Source of the DNA: Pirellulales bacterium
GTDB lineage: Bacteria; Planctomycetota; Planctomycetia; Pirellulales; DATAWG01
Direction: 5' to 3'
NCBI GenBank assembly: GCA_035939775.1
Contig: DASZFO010000323.1
Coordinates: 1-32,153 of the forward strand
Length of the DNA stretch: 32,153 bases
Positions 1 to 9,536 of this stretch are shown here, piece by piece. Made by a program: the position numbers and the translations under genes. The notes beneath the pieces were generated by a model. The model was not told where the DNA came from and searched no databases. It saw only the letters and a list, made by a program, of their open reading frames with translations. Numbering within the stretch: position 1 is the stretch's first letter; the number at the start of each line of letters is the position of its first letter.

Positions 1-1
1 C

Positions 2-1390
2 GTACACGATGAAATCGGCGAGATCAATAAATACGATTTTCGCACCGAATCGAACTACGTCTTCAAGGCCCGCAAGGGGCTCGATGAGGAGATCGTCCGC
101 CAGATCTCCGACATCAAGAACGAGCCGGCCTGGATGCGCGATTTCCGGCTCGAAAGCCTGAAGATCTTCAATTCGAAGCCGATGCCGCGATGGGGCGGGA
201 AAATCGGCATCGACTTTCAGGACATTTACTATTATCTCAAGCCGGCCGAGCACCAGGGGAAGACCTGGGACGACGTGCCCGAGGAGATCAAGAAGACCTT
301 CGATCGGTTGGGCATTCCGGAAGCGGAAAAGAAGTATCTCTCCGGCGTGAAGGCCCAATTCGAGAGCGAAGTCGTCTACGGCTCGCTGCAAGAAGAACTG
401 AGCAAGCAGGGAGTGATCTTCACCGACACGGATTCGGCCGTGCGAGAATATCCCGACTTGGTGCGCGAGTATTTCGCGACGATCATCCCGCCGTCCGACA
501 ACAAATTCGCGGCCTTGAACTCGGCCGTCTGGTCGGGCGGGTCGTTTATCTATGTCCCGAAAGGCGTGAAGATCGAATTCCCACTCCAGGCTTATTTCCG
601 CATCAACGCCGAGAGCATGGGACAATTCGAGCGGACGCTGATCATCGTCGATGAAGGGGCGCAAGTGCATTACGTCGAGGGCTGCACCGCCCCGATGTAC
701 ACCACCGAAAGCCTCCACTCGGCCGTGGTCGAGATCATGGTCAAGAAGCATGCCCGCTGCCGTTACACCACGATCCAGAATTGGGCCAACAACATTTACA
801 ACCTGGTGACCAAGCGCGCGATGGCCTACGAGGGGGCCACAATGGAATGGATCGACGGCAATCTCGGCAGCCATCTGACGATGAAATACCCCTCGGTCTA
901 CATGATGGAACCGGGCGCTCGCGGCGAGATCCTCTCGATCGCGTTCGCCTCGGCCGGGCAGCACCAAGATGCCGGGGCAAAGCTGGTGCACTGTGCTCCA
1001 AACACCTCGGGGCGGATCATCTCCAAGTCGATCTCGAAGAACGGCGGCCGGGCCAGTTATCGCGGGCTCGTGAAAGTCGAGAAGGGGGCCAAGAAGTCGA
1101 AGTCGAACGTCGTGTGCGACGCCCTGATTCTCGATCCCAAGAGCCGCAGCGATACGTACCCTTACATCGAAATCGACGAGCAGGACGTAACCGTGGGCCA
1201 CGAGGCGAGCGTCTCGAGAATCGGCGAAGAGCAATTGTTCTACCTGACCAGCCGCGGCCTTTCGGAGGCCGAGGCCAGCACGATGATCGTCAGCGGCTTC
1301 ATCGAGCCGCTCGTGAGGGAACTGCCGATGGAATACGCCGTCGAAATGAACCGGCTGATCGAATTGCAGATGGAAGGGACAGTGGGTTAA
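2..1390 (+). CDS. sufB: SufB, Fe-S cluster scaffold subunit (5' end cut off)
   Basis: SufB is the central scaffold of the cytosolic SufBCD complex, which assembles Fe-S clusters with the ATPase SufC. The frame is open from base 2 and gives 462 visible residues against about 470 usual for SufB, so only a few N-terminal residues are missing. The start ([20 protein letters not shown]), the middle ([20 protein letters not shown]) and the C-terminal SufBD core ([20 protein letters not shown]) are all typical. An ATG at 134 exists but lies inside the conserved N-terminal region, so it is not the real start. sufD, a Rieske ferredoxin and a SufT-like gene follow on the same strand. sufC is not in the window and probably lies upstream. 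Assignment is secure. Confidence 0.96.
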   Translation, partial: VHDEIGEINKYDFRTESNYVFKARKGLDEEIVRQISDIKNEPAWMRDFRLESLKIFNSKPMPRWGGKIGIDFQDIYYYLKPAEHQGKTWDDVPEEIKKTFDRLGIPEAEKKYLSGVKAQFESEVVYGSLQEELSKQGVIFTDTDSAVREYPDLVREYFATIIPPSDNKFAALNSAVWSGGSFIYVPKGVKIEFPLQAYFRINAESMGQFERTLIIVDEGAQVHYVEGCTAPMYTTESLHSAVVEIMVKKHARCRYTTIQNWANNIYNLVTKRAMAYEGATMEWIDGNLGSHLTMKYPSVYMMEPGARGEILSIAFASAGQHQDAGAKLVHCAPNTSGRIISKSISKNGGRASYRGLVKVEKGAKKSKSNVVCDALILDPKSRSDTYPYIEIDEQDVTVGHEASVSRIGEEQLFYLTSRGLSEAEASTMIVSGFIEPLVRELPMEYAVEMNRLIELQMEGTVG

Positions 1391-1431
1391 GGGTGCGGAG
1401 CTGGTCCTGTTGCGGTGATGTTTTTATATAG

Positions 1432-1571
1432 CCCAGGCGTTCACGCCTGGGGCCGTCGATCATCCAACCCGTTGTCACCCCTTTAGGGGCTAGGGTCGAC
1501 TTTGAAGCCCCGTGAACGGGGCTAGGAACAAGTCATCGTTTTTTGGGCGATCCCAGGCGTAAACGCCTGGG
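1432..1571. repeat. Cluster of short palindromes between sufB and sufD
   Basis: The 220-bp sufB-sufD gap holds no gene. It carries two copies of a 20-bp palindrome with arms CCCAGGCGT/ACGCCTGGG at 1432-1451 and 1552-1571, differing only in the 2-base centre. Between them is a palindrome with arms AGCCCCGT/ACGGGGCT at 1506-1523 and a weaker CCCCT/AGGGG dyad at 1478-1489. All could form hairpins in the suf mRNA. They resemble the dispersed REP-like palindromes found in many planctomycete genomes. They might stabilise or attenuate the transcript, but no function is shown. Confidence 0.8.
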
Positions 1572-1610
1572 CTACGCAAAAGAGCGCAGCGCATAAAGTA
1601 GCCGGACTCA

Positions 1611-2930
1611 ATGGCCATCTCCTCAACTGCTTCTACTGCGACTGGATTTAGCGCCGCCTCTTTCGCTGCCTTTCTCGAATCGCGCGACGAGCCGGGGTGG
1701 CTTATGGATCAGCGCCGCGCGGCTTGGCAGATGTTCGAATCGCTGCCGATGCCCACGCGGAACGACGAAGAATGGGCGCGCACCGATATTCGGCTTTGCC
1801 GGCTGGATCGGTTTCAGTTGCCCTTGGAGGCCGGCTCCGCGATGTCGATCCCCGACGCTCTCTTGACGCAGGGCGTCGAATTGGCCGGGCGGATGGTTAC
1901 GCTCGACAGTCACTTGGTTTCGGCATCGCTTGATCCAAAGTGGGCCGAGCGCGGCGTGCTGTTCGGCAGCTTGGACGCGCTCGTTGCCGAGCACGGCGAC
2001 CTGATCAAGCCGCACCTGTTTCGCGCGATGGACGCCGACTACGATAAATTCTCGGCGCTGCACGCCGCTTGCTGGTCGGGCGGCACGCTGCTGTACGTTC
2101 CGCGCGGCGTGAAGATCGATAAGCCGTTTCACAACCTTTCAGCGCTTTCGGACGGCGGCGTCGATCTCGGACACATCCTCGTCGTGTTGGAAGAGGGCGC
2201 CGAGGCCACCGTACTTTCCGAGACCGCCGGCGGTAGTCCGACCGGCGCCGGCCTGCACTGCGGCGGGATCGAGCTATTGGTCGGGCCTGAGGCGAAGCTG
2301 CGGTATGTCAATCTGCAAAACTGGGGACACGGAGTTTGGCACTTCGCTCATCAGAAAGGTCTGGTCGATCGTGATGCCGGTTTGCAGTGGACGATCGGCG
2401 CGCTCGGGAGCCGTTTGGCCAAGGTCAATCAGCATGTGGCGTTGGTCGGTCCGGGTGCCGAAACTCAAGTGAACGGCGTGATGTTCACCGAAGGGAAGCA
2501 GCATCTCGCCTACCATACCCTTCAGCACCATGAAGCTCCGTCGTGCCGCAGCGATCTGCTCTACAAGGGCGGTTTGCAAGACAAATCGCGACTCGTGTGG
2601 CGCGGAATGATCAAGGTGGATCGCGACGCCCAGAAAACCGACGGCTATCAGCGCAACGACAACTTGATGCTCTCCGAGGAAGCTCGGGCCGATTCGATTC
2701 CGGGACTCGAGATCGAAGCCGACGACGTGCGCTGCACGCACGGGGCGACCACCGGCCGCGTGGACGACGAGCAAATCTTTTATTGCCGCTGCCGCGGATT
2801 GACGCGAGAGGAGGCGATCCGCACGGTCGTCGTCGGTTTTTTCCAACAAGTGTTCGACCGGATCACGATCGACAGCGTTCGCGAAGCGCTCGGCGAGGCG
2901 ATCAAACGGCGCGTGCGAGAGTTTGAATGA
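1611..2930 (+). CDS. sufD: SufD, Fe-S cluster assembly protein
   Basis: SufD is the SufB paralogue that completes the SufBC2D scaffold complex and takes part in iron acquisition and cluster formation. The product has 439 residues, the usual size. The N-terminal part holds RNDEEWARTDIR, typical of SufD. The beta-helix core has WSGGTLLYVPRGVKIDKPFH. The C-terminal part has CTHGATTGRVDDEQIFYCRC, containing the His region important in SufD, followed by the helical end GLTREEAIRTVVVGFFQQVF. It lies 220 bp after sufB on the same strand, separated by palindromes. The ATG at 1611 gives an N-terminus consistent with the family. No strong ribosome binding site is seen. Confidence 0.95.
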   Translation: MAISSTASTATGFSAASFAAFLESRDEPGWLMDQRRAAWQMFESLPMPTRNDEEWARTDIRLCRLDRFQLPLEAGSAMSIPDALLTQGVELAGRMVTLDSHLVSASLDPKWAERGVLFGSLDALVAEHGDLIKPHLFRAMDADYDKFSALHAACWSGGTLLYVPRGVKIDKPFHNLSALSDGGVDLGHILVVLEEGAEATVLSETAGGSPTGAGLHCGGIELLVGPEAKLRYVNLQNWGHGVWHFAHQKGLVDRDAGLQWTIGALGSRLAKVNQHVALVGPGAETQVNGVMFTEGKQHLAYHTLQHHEAPSCRSDLLYKGGLQDKSRLVWRGMIKVDRDAQKTDGYQRNDNLMLSEEARADSIPGLEIEADDVRCTHGATTGRVDDEQIFYCRCRGLTREEAIRTVVVGFFQQVFDRITIDSVREALGEAIKRRVREFE

Positions 2931-3023
2931 CCTGCGCGCCGCCGCGCACTCCCCGGCGCTGCGACTTGGGTCGCGGCTAAATGGGTGACTTTTTCGTACT
3001 TTGTCCTTCGCACTTGCGTTTCC

Positions 3024-3338
3024 ATGTCCGACTTCGTTCGCGTTGCCAGCACTTTCGAGCTTTCCGATCCTGGCCGGATGCTGGTCGAGGTTGACGATCG
3101 GATGATTGCGCTATTTCACGTCGGTGGAAAGTTTTACGCGATCGACGACGTTTGCACGCACGACGGCGGGCCGCTCGCGGAAGGGGAATTGGAAGGATTT
3201 GCCATTGCTTGCCCGCGACACGGGGCGAAATTCGACATCCGCGACGGCCGAGTCCTTTCGATGCCGGCCACCCAATCGACCGTCGCCCATGAAGTAAAAG
3301 TCGAAGGAACCGACGTTTTCATCCGCGTGATTGAGTAG
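3024..3338 (+). CDS. Rieske [2Fe-2S] ferredoxin
   Basis: This is a small soluble Rieske protein of 104 residues, like the ferredoxin subunit of non-haem oxygenases or the NirD type. The two cluster-binding boxes are visible: C44-T-H46 (CTHDGGPL) and C63-P-R-H66 (CPRHGAKFD). Two Cys and two His ligands bind one [2Fe-2S] cluster, and there is no membrane anchor. The frame is open further upstream to 2985, but MSDFVRVA at 3024 is the normal start for this family. It sits between sufD and a sufT-like gene. Such a ferredoxin within a suf cluster probably supplies electrons for cluster assembly or is itself a client; that role is inferred from position. Confidence 0.92.
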   Translation: MSDFVRVASTFELSDPGRMLVEVDDRMIALFHVGGKFYAIDDVCTHDGGPLAEGELEGFAIACPRHGAKFDIRDGRVLSMPATQSTVAHEVKVEGTDVFIRVIE

Positions 3339-3376
3339 AATGGATTGAGGCGGGCTGCCGGAGCTTCCAATCAAGT

Positions 3377-3428
3377 GTTGGAGTTCAGGCTTTGGCCTGC
3401 GGCGGCAGCCTAAAGCCTGAACTCCAAC
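3377..3428. repeat. Long hairpin ahead of the sufT-like gene
   Basis: An inverted repeat with 17 perfectly paired bases (arm GTTGGAGTTCAGGCTTT at 3377-3393, its complement at 3412-3428) encloses an 18-base centre. It fills most of the gap between the Rieske gene and the sufT-like gene and ends 24 bases before the latter's ribosome binding site. It looks like another dispersed palindromic element. Read-through of the suf transcript would fold it into a stable stem. Confidence 0.8.
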
Positions 3429-3462
3429 GATGCGGTCCTGTCTCTGCCCTTTGAGGTTTTCC

Positions 3463-3777
3463 ATGCCTATCACTGAAGATGCCGTTCGCGAGACCCTTAA
3501 GCAGGTGATCGATCCGGAGTTGTTCATCAACATCATCGACCTGGGGCTGGTCTACACGGTCGCGACCGAGCCGGCCGGCGAGAAGGAAAACGTCAAGATC
3601 GAGATGACGATGACCAGCCCCGCGTGCCCCGCCGGCCCGCAGTTGATCGGCCAGTCGAAGCAAGCGCTCGGCCGGTTGGAGGGGGTCGGCGACGTGGAAG
3701 TGAAGCTCGTGATGATCCCGCCTTGGACCCCCGACCGAATGACCGAAGACGCGCGCGATCAATTGGGGATCTTTTGA
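3463..3777 (+). CDS. sufT: SufT/MIP18-family (DUF59) Fe-S maturation protein
   Basis: The product is 104 residues of the DUF59/MIP18 family, found in SufT and PaaD and involved in maturing Fe-S proteins. Visible family marks are DPELFINIIDLGLVYTV near the N-terminus and MTSPACPAGP with the single conserved Cys. The ATG at 3463 is chosen over an upstream in-frame codon at 3430 because GAGG at 3453-3456 is well spaced and the family start follows at once. As last gene of the sufB-sufD-Rieske-sufT run it fits Fe-S assembly. Its stop lies only 4 bp from the stop of the opposing gene. The symbol rests on context plus family; a plain DUF59 label is the safe alternative. Confidence 0.88.
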   Translation: MPITEDAVRETLKQVIDPELFINIIDLGLVYTVATEPAGEKENVKIEMTMTSPACPAGPQLIGQSKQALGRLEGVGDVEVKLVMIPPWTPDRMTEDARDQLGIF

Positions 3778-3781
3778 AAGG

Positions 3782-5434
3782 CTATTCCGCGTCGAGAATC
3801 TCAATCTTTGCCTGGCCGATGACTTGCGAAACCGGGAGGAAGCAACTGTATGCCGCTTCCCCTTGCAGGCTCGAATCGGTCAGCTTGAGATAGGCGGCCC
3901 CGATGCCGCCCAAGCCGCGTGTCGCGTCGAGCGGTATCCAACGGTCACCGATCCAGACTTCATTCCACATGTGGAAGGCGAAGCCCGGATGGTCATCAAC
4001 GTAAACGAGTCCGATCGCCACGCGCGCCGGAATTCCCCGCGACCGCGCGAGCGCCGCCAGCAGCACGGCGTGTTGAGAGCAAGCTCCCTCGCGGCTGTCG
4101 GCCACTTCGACGGCGGTGGAAAACGCCTTGAGATAGTCCTTGGCGACGACATATTGGTGCACGAATCGTTCGAGCGCCGCGGCTGTCTCCCAGGCATCGG
4201 TCCCTTGGCCTGCCGCCCGTTTCGCCAGCTCCACGATCCGCGGCGCATCGCTCTGCACGAGATTATTCGGCTGGCGGTCGTCATCGGCGGGCGGCCGCTC
4301 GCGGCTCGGGTCGGAAGGTGTGCCACCGCCGGCCGGTAGCGCGGCATCGCCAGGCGCGAAATCAGGGGCCGGTCGGCCAGGGCGGATCGAACGGACGACG
4401 ATCTCCGCGGTGTGAACGTCGATCGGGGTCACGCGCTGCGTGCCGCCGCTGGCAAACACGTGGCTTGGATCCTCCGATTCGAGCCGGACGCGGTATCGCA
4501 CGCGCCGCGTATTCTGAGCGTGATCGAGGGGCCGATCGACGCAGACGATCGTCGAGAGCAAAAGGTCGAACCTGGCCGCCCCGGCTTCCGCCATCGCGAT
4601 CTCGCGCGTCGTGCGGTACGTGACCTGGTGCAAGGCGTCGATCTGCATCTTCAGCACCTCGCCGTCGTGGTTGGTCCACCACACCGAGCGAATGATGTCT
4701 CCTTTGGGAAGCGTCGCCGTCCAGTCGATCCGCAGCAGGTCTTCCGAATGGTCCAACAGCATCGTCGGCTCGTAAGCCGTCGAGACCAGCTCGATCTCGG
4801 CCACTTGATTGAAGCCGAGCATCAACCCCGAAAGCTTGCGCCGCTGGCCGGGCTGCATCGGCTGCCTGGCCAGAGAATGCTCGGTCGCCTTGAATCCGCC
4901 GGCGCCGGCCGGCCAGGGGATCGACGTGCGAAGGGTCTTGCCGGTCGTCATGGTCTGAAACGTGATTTGACCGTCGCGGATTTTCGCTTTGGTGACAATC
5001 GGCTCCTGGCCGGAATTGATCTCCGTCTCGATGCGGAGCGGTTCGCCGTCGAGCGTCTCGATGCCGGTCGATTTGATTTTCTCATCCGTTCGTTGGCCGT
5101 TGCGATTGACGGAGAAGTTCACCTGCTCGTCGATTCGCAGCAGGGGCTTGCCATGATCGACAAGTCGGCTTTCCGAAGTCCATCCATGGCCGACCTTGAC
5201 TCCCTGAATGAACATCGCGAACCACTGCTCTTGCGGATCGCCGTTGACATGAGGCCTCAACGCTTCGCCCGGCATTTCCGATCGCCCGGAAGATTCCGGC
5301 GCTACGGAGATCGGCGGATCGACCGACGATGAACTCGACTCGGCGGGCGAGCACCCGCCGCAAAGCGCAAGGGCCGGGAGCGCCAAGATCGCCATGGCTC
5401 GCGAGGTCGATCGATGAAACCGTGTGAATCGCAT
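3782..5434 (-). CDS. Exported transglutaminase-like protein
   Basis: The product has 550 residues, starting with a hydrophobic segment at about 13-27 that ends in CGGC. Cys28 may be lipidated, though the box is not ideal. The C-terminal part is a transglutaminase/protease-like core: Cys452 in REGACSQH, His488 in FHMWNEVW and Asp503 in IPLDATRG form the expected Cys-His-Asp triad. The stretch from about 40 to 370 is a beta-rich region seen in similar planctomycete proteins. It probably acts outside the cytoplasmic membrane; the substrate is unknown. It is transcribed towards the sufT-like gene, with 4 bp between stop codons. No partner gene is adjacent on its own strand. Confidence 0.85.
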   Translation of the reverse strand: MRFTRFHRSTSRAMAILALPALALCGGCSPAESSSSSVDPPISVAPESSGRSEMPGEALRPHVNGDPQEQWFAMFIQGVKVGHGWTSESRLVDHGKPLLRIDEQVNFSVNRNGQRTDEKIKSTGIETLDGEPLRIETEINSGQEPIVTKAKIRDGQITFQTMTTGKTLRTSIPWPAGAGGFKATEHSLARQPMQPGQRRKLSGLMLGFNQVAEIELVSTAYEPTMLLDHSEDLLRIDWTATLPKGDIIRSVWWTNHDGEVLKMQIDALHQVTYRTTREIAMAEAGAARFDLLLSTIVCVDRPLDHAQNTRRVRYRVRLESEDPSHVFASGGTQRVTPIDVHTAEIVVRSIRPGRPAPDFAPGDAALPAGGGTPSDPSRERPPADDDRQPNNLVQSDAPRIVELAKRAAGQGTDAWETAAALERFVHQYVVAKDYLKAFSTAVEVADSREGACSQHAVLLAALARSRGIPARVAIGLVYVDDHPGFAFHMWNEVWIGDRWIPLDATRGLGGIGAAYLKLTDSSLQGEAAYSCFLPVSQVIGQAKIEILDAE

Positions 5435-6079
5435 CGCGGTTTGTCTCGTTGAGTGGCGTGGCCAAAACGGTCGAGCAATCGGATGGCGGCAGTCGCGCCG
5501 GCCGCGTGTTAGTTTCGCGGCAATGCCCTATCCGTACCCGAAATCCGTCGTCAGGGGCAAGTGGAACATCCGCCGTGGCGGCCCGGCTTTGGACTTGAGA
5601 CCGCAAACGCCCCACCATTCCCATTCGACGGGTTTGGCGCTGGCAAAGTCCCCGCGATCGCGCCGAATTGCCGTCCGGGACAGCGTTTCAGCGATTTCCT
5701 ACCTGGCGAATAGCGGCACGCGGCGCTACGCGATGCTAAACTAACTTGAGTGGGAATAAGCGGCGAAAATCGGTCATCCGGAACCCGATTTCACCGCTTT
5801 GGCGGTTCGCTCCGGCGGGGGAAAGCGGATTTTCCGGCCCTGCCGGGAACCCTGGATGCGGGTTCGAGCAAAGTGCCATTCGGCCGTTCGCCACCCGCGT
5901 AACCGCAACCTAGGGTTGCTCAACGAACGAACCGACGGGATCGACAATTTGAGGTTCAGGGCCGACGGCAAACCGTGACCTAGGTTTTCGACCAAAGGCT
6001 CAGCAAACCGACTTATCGGGCGCTTCGGCCAGCCGGCCACGAAAACGCCCGAGAGTCCAACAGAGATTGAGATTCGCCG
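5435..6079. other. 645-bp divergent intergenic region
   Basis: This stretch separates two divergently transcribed genes and must hold both of their promoters. Open frames here lack recognisable protein character and are shadows of one another. A small dyad GCAACC-TAG-GGTTGC lies at 5905-5919. No convincing -35/-10 pair could be chosen by eye. Confidence 0.5.
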
Positions 6080-6778
6080 ATGGGCTTCTTGAAAAAGATC
6101 TTTCGCAATGTCTTCCGCGATGGAGCGCAGGTTGGAACCACCAGCAGCTTTTCCAAGCTCTCGGAAGAAGAGTTGGAAGCGCATCTCGGCGTCGCCCGCT
6201 ATGGCAACTTCGTCTTGACCGATGCGGTTCGCCCGTCGGCCGATCTGCAAGTCGTGCCGTCGCAGGGCTATCGGCACGACGTGTATTACGACGAAGAGAG
6301 CCGCGCTCGCGTTCCGGTGCTGATGGCTGCCGCTACGCACGACAAGCTCTTTGAAACCTTCATGGACCTCTTGGATCCGCTCGGCTTCGAGGTCGACGTG
6401 GTGCTCGAGACGAGCCACAACCGCGAGAGCCGCGGACACCTCGATCTGTACCGCGAGCACATCGATTTGCCGGTGCTCAAGAGCATCCTCTGGGATTTCG
6501 AGGAGCTGCTGATCAACGATGGCTGCACGGGCATCGCCGTGCTCAATCCGGGCGTGCCGATGGAGGTGCAGTTCGACGAGCACAAGCTGCTCATCGCCTA
6601 CGGCCACGACCTCGAGCCGTTCGAGGACGTGCTGCGCGACCGGCGAATCGCTTGCAACGACAAGATGAAATTCATCACCGAGGCCGAGCACGTCCATTCC
6701 TCGAGCGACCAATTCGCTCAGCAGTTCGAGGAACTGAAGATGCGGCTGGGGATGGATTGCGACTTTGATTGCCAGTAG
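6080..6778 (+). CDS. Conserved hypothetical protein, 232 aa
   Basis: I do not recognise a named domain. The product is soluble, acidic and has no signal peptide or membrane segment. It begins MGFLKKIFRNVF and has a well-formed body (ARYGNFVLTDAVRPSADLQV, then LLDPLGFEVDVVLETSHNRE) with steady GC-rich codon use, so it is clearly a real gene. The middle part (LINDGCTGIAVLNPGVPMEV) followed by VQFDEHKLLIAYG reads like an alpha/beta domain. The C-terminus is helical and charged. It is a single-gene unit, followed at once by a hairpin. Similar proteins are probably widespread in the phylum, but that is from memory and unchecked. Confidence 0.8.
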   Translation: MGFLKKIFRNVFRDGAQVGTTSSFSKLSEEELEAHLGVARYGNFVLTDAVRPSADLQVVPSQGYRHDVYYDEESRARVPVLMAAATHDKLFETFMDLLDPLGFEVDVVLETSHNRESRGHLDLYREHIDLPVLKSILWDFEELLINDGCTGIAVLNPGVPMEVQFDEHKLLIAYGHDLEPFEDVLRDRRIACNDKMKFITEAEHVHSSSDQFAQQFEELKMRLGMDCDFDCQ

Positions 6779-6798
6779 ATGCGGCATCTTGCCGCATC
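6778..6798. terminator. Hairpin between convergent genes
   Basis: A perfect 9-bp stem (GATGCGGCA/TGCCGCATC) with a 3-base loop begins at the last base of the upstream stop codon. It lies in the 51-bp gap between two convergent genes. There is no clear T-tract, so it would be a bidirectional, non-classical terminator. Confidence 0.5.
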
Positions 6799-6829
6799 GA
6801 TTGAAGCAGCGGGACGCCGCTTCCACGCG

Positions 6830-9244
6830 TCAGAACGAATACGCCTTGCCGTCCAGTTCGATCACGACCGGCTCATCGAACGTCATATACTTGGCCACGT
6901 CGCGGCCGAATTTGTCGATCAGCTCGAAATACTCCTTGCTATAGCGCTCGATCTTGATCGGCTGCTTCTCCTGGTCTACGGTCACGGTCGAGTCGATCCA
7001 CTTGTCGCCGCGGCGGTAGAAGACTTTGCGGCCGATTGAGCGGACGTTCTGAACGACCTTGGCGCCTTCCGCGTCGGCCGGTTTGGTTGCCGCGGTTGCT
7101 AGGCTGTCGCCCAGCGGCTGTGCGATGGTAGCGCGGGCCAGAGGGGCGCTTTCCCCCGGCATCAAGCCGCTATCTCTGAAGTAGAATCCGCGGTCGGCGG
7201 ATCGAGCGCCGCCGCCGCGCCCTGCGAAACCACCTCCTGCCGCGCCGCCAGCGTATGTCCCATCGACCGGCGTCGCCGCTTTGAGCAAATGCTCCTTCGC
7301 CTCGCGCTGCTCAACGCCAATCTGCCCCTCGACCTCTTTGAGCAAGTCGAGCCGCCGATCGACTTCCTGGAAGGTAGTGGACACGTCGCGGTTGGCGCCG
7401 TTTTCGTCGGCCATAAACGACGTGTACGGCGTCAGAACGCCGTGCCGCCTTGAGAGAGCAATCAATTCCTTGACCAACTCCTCGTTTCGCCCCTTGAGGT
7501 CGAGTTCGTCGAGGATCTCGCCGATCCGGCGAACGGCCCAGAGCTTTTCGATAAAGGCCGTGCTTTCGTCGTTGCTTTTTTCGACGAGCGTGGCCGGAAA
7601 ATCGAACTTCTCCTCTTTGTCGCCGACGTGCCCCTTCACGACGACCTTGGCAGTTCCAGGATGTTTGTAGCGCCCCACGATCACGAGCTGTTCGCCGGCG
7701 AACAGGTCGTGGGACTCCCTCGGATAAACGCGATTGACTGGCTGGCCCCGTTCGGATGCGCCGCCCTCGATATCCCACTTGATCGAAAGATCGTTCAGCA
7801 CCGGCGCGCTAATGCGATTGTATAGGGCGCTCACGCGCGATTCGATGTTCTCGTTCGGCCGCACATATTCGCTGTCCCCGAAATTCTCGCGGGCCAGCTT
7901 ATCGAGCAGCCGGCTGTTCAGGTCGTATCCCACTCCGAACGTGAAAATCCGGGCATGCACCTTGTTGTATTGCTTCGCGTTTTCGATGATCTTCGACTCA
8001 TTTTGCTCGCCGTCCGTCGGCAATCCGTCGGTGAGGAAGAGCACGAGGCTGGGCCGGCTCGCATCGTGCAATGGAGTGAGCGCCGCCCGAAGCGCCCCAT
8101 CAATGTTCGTGCTGCCGCCGGCGTAGATACCCTCGATGAAGCCCAGAGCCGCTTTCCGCGTCTCATCGTTGAGCTTCTGCAGCTCGGGCTTCCAACTTTC
8201 CACTTCGCTGTCGAAGGCGATCACGTTGAACAGGTCTCCATCGTGCAGATTGTTGAGCACGAACTTCGCAGCTCCCTTGGCCTGCTCGATCTTCTCGCCG
8301 CTCATGCTCCCCGAGCGATCGACCACGAACACGACCGTTTTCTTAGGCTGCTCGTCGCCGGCGGCCTTGATCGCGGGGCTCGCGAGCAAAAGAAAGTAGC
8401 CATCCTCGCTGTCGTTATGGCGATAGCTCAGCACGGTGGCTCCAACTTGTCCCCTGCCGACGTCGTAAAACAGCCGAAAATCACCCGTGGGAATGTTGTT
8501 CTCGGCCTTGTAAGTGACGACGGCATGCTTGTCGTCCGGCCGCTTGATCTCGACGGCATGGCTCGGGCTGTAGACGTTTTTGATCTCGGACTGGCTGTCG
8601 ATGGCCACCTGAAACTTGATCGATTCGACCGGCTGCGACGTGTATTTCGCCGTGCTGAGCGGGAAGAGGAAATCGGTCAGACCGTCGGTCTTCCGACAGA
8701 GCTGCGAATAGCGCAGCGTCACACTTCGCTCGGCGCCGGGCGGCACGGGGAAGACGCTCGTCTTGAATAGGCCCGTGCCCATCCATTCCAGCAAGGCCGG
8801 ATCGCGATTCTTGCGGACGATCTCCTCGTAAAGGTGCCGCGCCTCGGAGGCCGGCATGAGTTTGGCTGGATATTCCTTGCCGTCGATGAGGAGCGTGAGT
8901 TGATCGACGGCACCGTCGTATGGCAATGGAAAGACGAAGCAGACCTCCATCGCCCGGCTGCCGGTGTTTTCGAACGATTGCGACACCTGCACCCGCGCGA
9001 CCTGCTCCTGCAGCTTGACATTCACCTCCAATGCCTTGATTTTGTACGCGCTGTCGGGAATCGGCTGCGGCCGCGGATGCGGATAATAGGGCGGATAGAC
9101 GATGATCGGGCGCGGCAGAATCACCTGCTCGGCCGGATTGACGTTGATCAACACCCCCTGTGCTCGCCCGACGCCGGGAGCAGAAAGGCTGCACAGAACG
9201 ACTAAGCACGACAAAATCGGTAGATGGGGCGAAAGGCGAGACAT
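6830..9244 (-). CDS. Exported VIT and vWA domain protein
   Basis: The product has 804 residues. A signal peptide (about 1-28, hydrophobic ILSCLVVLCSL, cleavage near GRAQG) leads into a Pro/Tyr-rich spacer, then a VIT domain at about 64-195 (SFENTGSRAMEVCFVFPLP). A von Willebrand A domain follows from about 302, with an intact metal site D309-R-S311-G-S313 in VFVVDRSGSMSG. The C-terminal third has a glycine-rich patch (GGAAGGGFAGRGGG) and a short conserved end. The layout matches bacterial inter-alpha-trypsin inhibitor heavy-chain-like proteins, which bind proteins at the cell surface; the partner is unknown. AAGGAGG (plus-strand 9253-9259) lies 8 bases before the ATG and fixes the start. It diverges from the next gene across 292 bp that hold no obvious feature. 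Confidence 0.93.
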   Translation of the reverse strand: MSRLSPHLPILSCLVVLCSLSAPGVGRAQGVLINVNPAEQVILPRPIIVYPPYYPHPRPQPIPDSAYKIKALEVNVKLQEQVARVQVSQSFENTGSRAMEVCFVFPLPYDGAVDQLTLLIDGKEYPAKLMPASEARHLYEEIVRKNRDPALLEWMGTGLFKTSVFPVPPGAERSVTLRYSQLCRKTDGLTDFLFPLSTAKYTSQPVESIKFQVAIDSQSEIKNVYSPSHAVEIKRPDDKHAVVTYKAENNIPTGDFRLFYDVGRGQVGATVLSYRHNDSEDGYFLLLASPAIKAAGDEQPKKTVVFVVDRSGSMSGEKIEQAKGAAKFVLNNLHDGDLFNVIAFDSEVESWKPELQKLNDETRKAALGFIEGIYAGGSTNIDGALRAALTPLHDASRPSLVLFLTDGLPTDGEQNESKIIENAKQYNKVHARIFTFGVGYDLNSRLLDKLARENFGDSEYVRPNENIESRVSALYNRISAPVLNDLSIKWDIEGGASERGQPVNRVYPRESHDLFAGEQLVIVGRYKHPGTAKVVVKGHVGDKEEKFDFPATLVEKSNDESTAFIEKLWAVRRIGEILDELDLKGRNEELVKELIALSRRHGVLTPYTSFMADENGANRDVSTTFQEVDRRLDLLKEVEGQIGVEQREAKEHLLKAATPVDGTYAGGAAGGGFAGRGGGARSADRGFYFRDSGLMPGESAPLARATIAQPLGDSLATAATKPADAEGAKVVQNVRSIGRKVFYRRGDKWIDSTVTVDQEKQPIKIERYSKEYFELIDKFGRDVAKYMTFDEPVVIELDGKAYSF

Positions 9245-9536
9245 GGCGACTGCCTCCTTGGCGAGACGGGAAATTGATGCGGTCTATGTAACTTAGATTC
9301 CGCAGAATCGAAGAAAGTTCCCGGCGTACATACTCGCCGAGAAAAACTCCCCAGATTGGTTGAAAAACAGAAGGAATCCTCGCCGACGCTGGCAGCGTTC
9401 GCCACGATTGATCCGCACTTGCGGAGTTCAGCCGATTCCGGCACACTACCGCCCCCTTCGGCACGCCCAGCGTGCCCTACGGCCTTTCATTCAGTCGAAA
9501 TCGGTCCGGTTCATCACTCCGTATCTCGAGCTGGCC

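Noticed and set aside
4412-5332. Plus-strand open frame (306 aa) opposite the transglutaminase-like gene
   Set aside because: Composition is Arg/Asp/His-rich and it covers the conserved coding region of the other strand.
5774-6826. Minus-strand 350-aa open frame opposite the 232-aa gene
   Set aside because: It is an antisense shadow running through the divergent intergenic region; its His/Val/Glu-rich composition is typical of shadows here.
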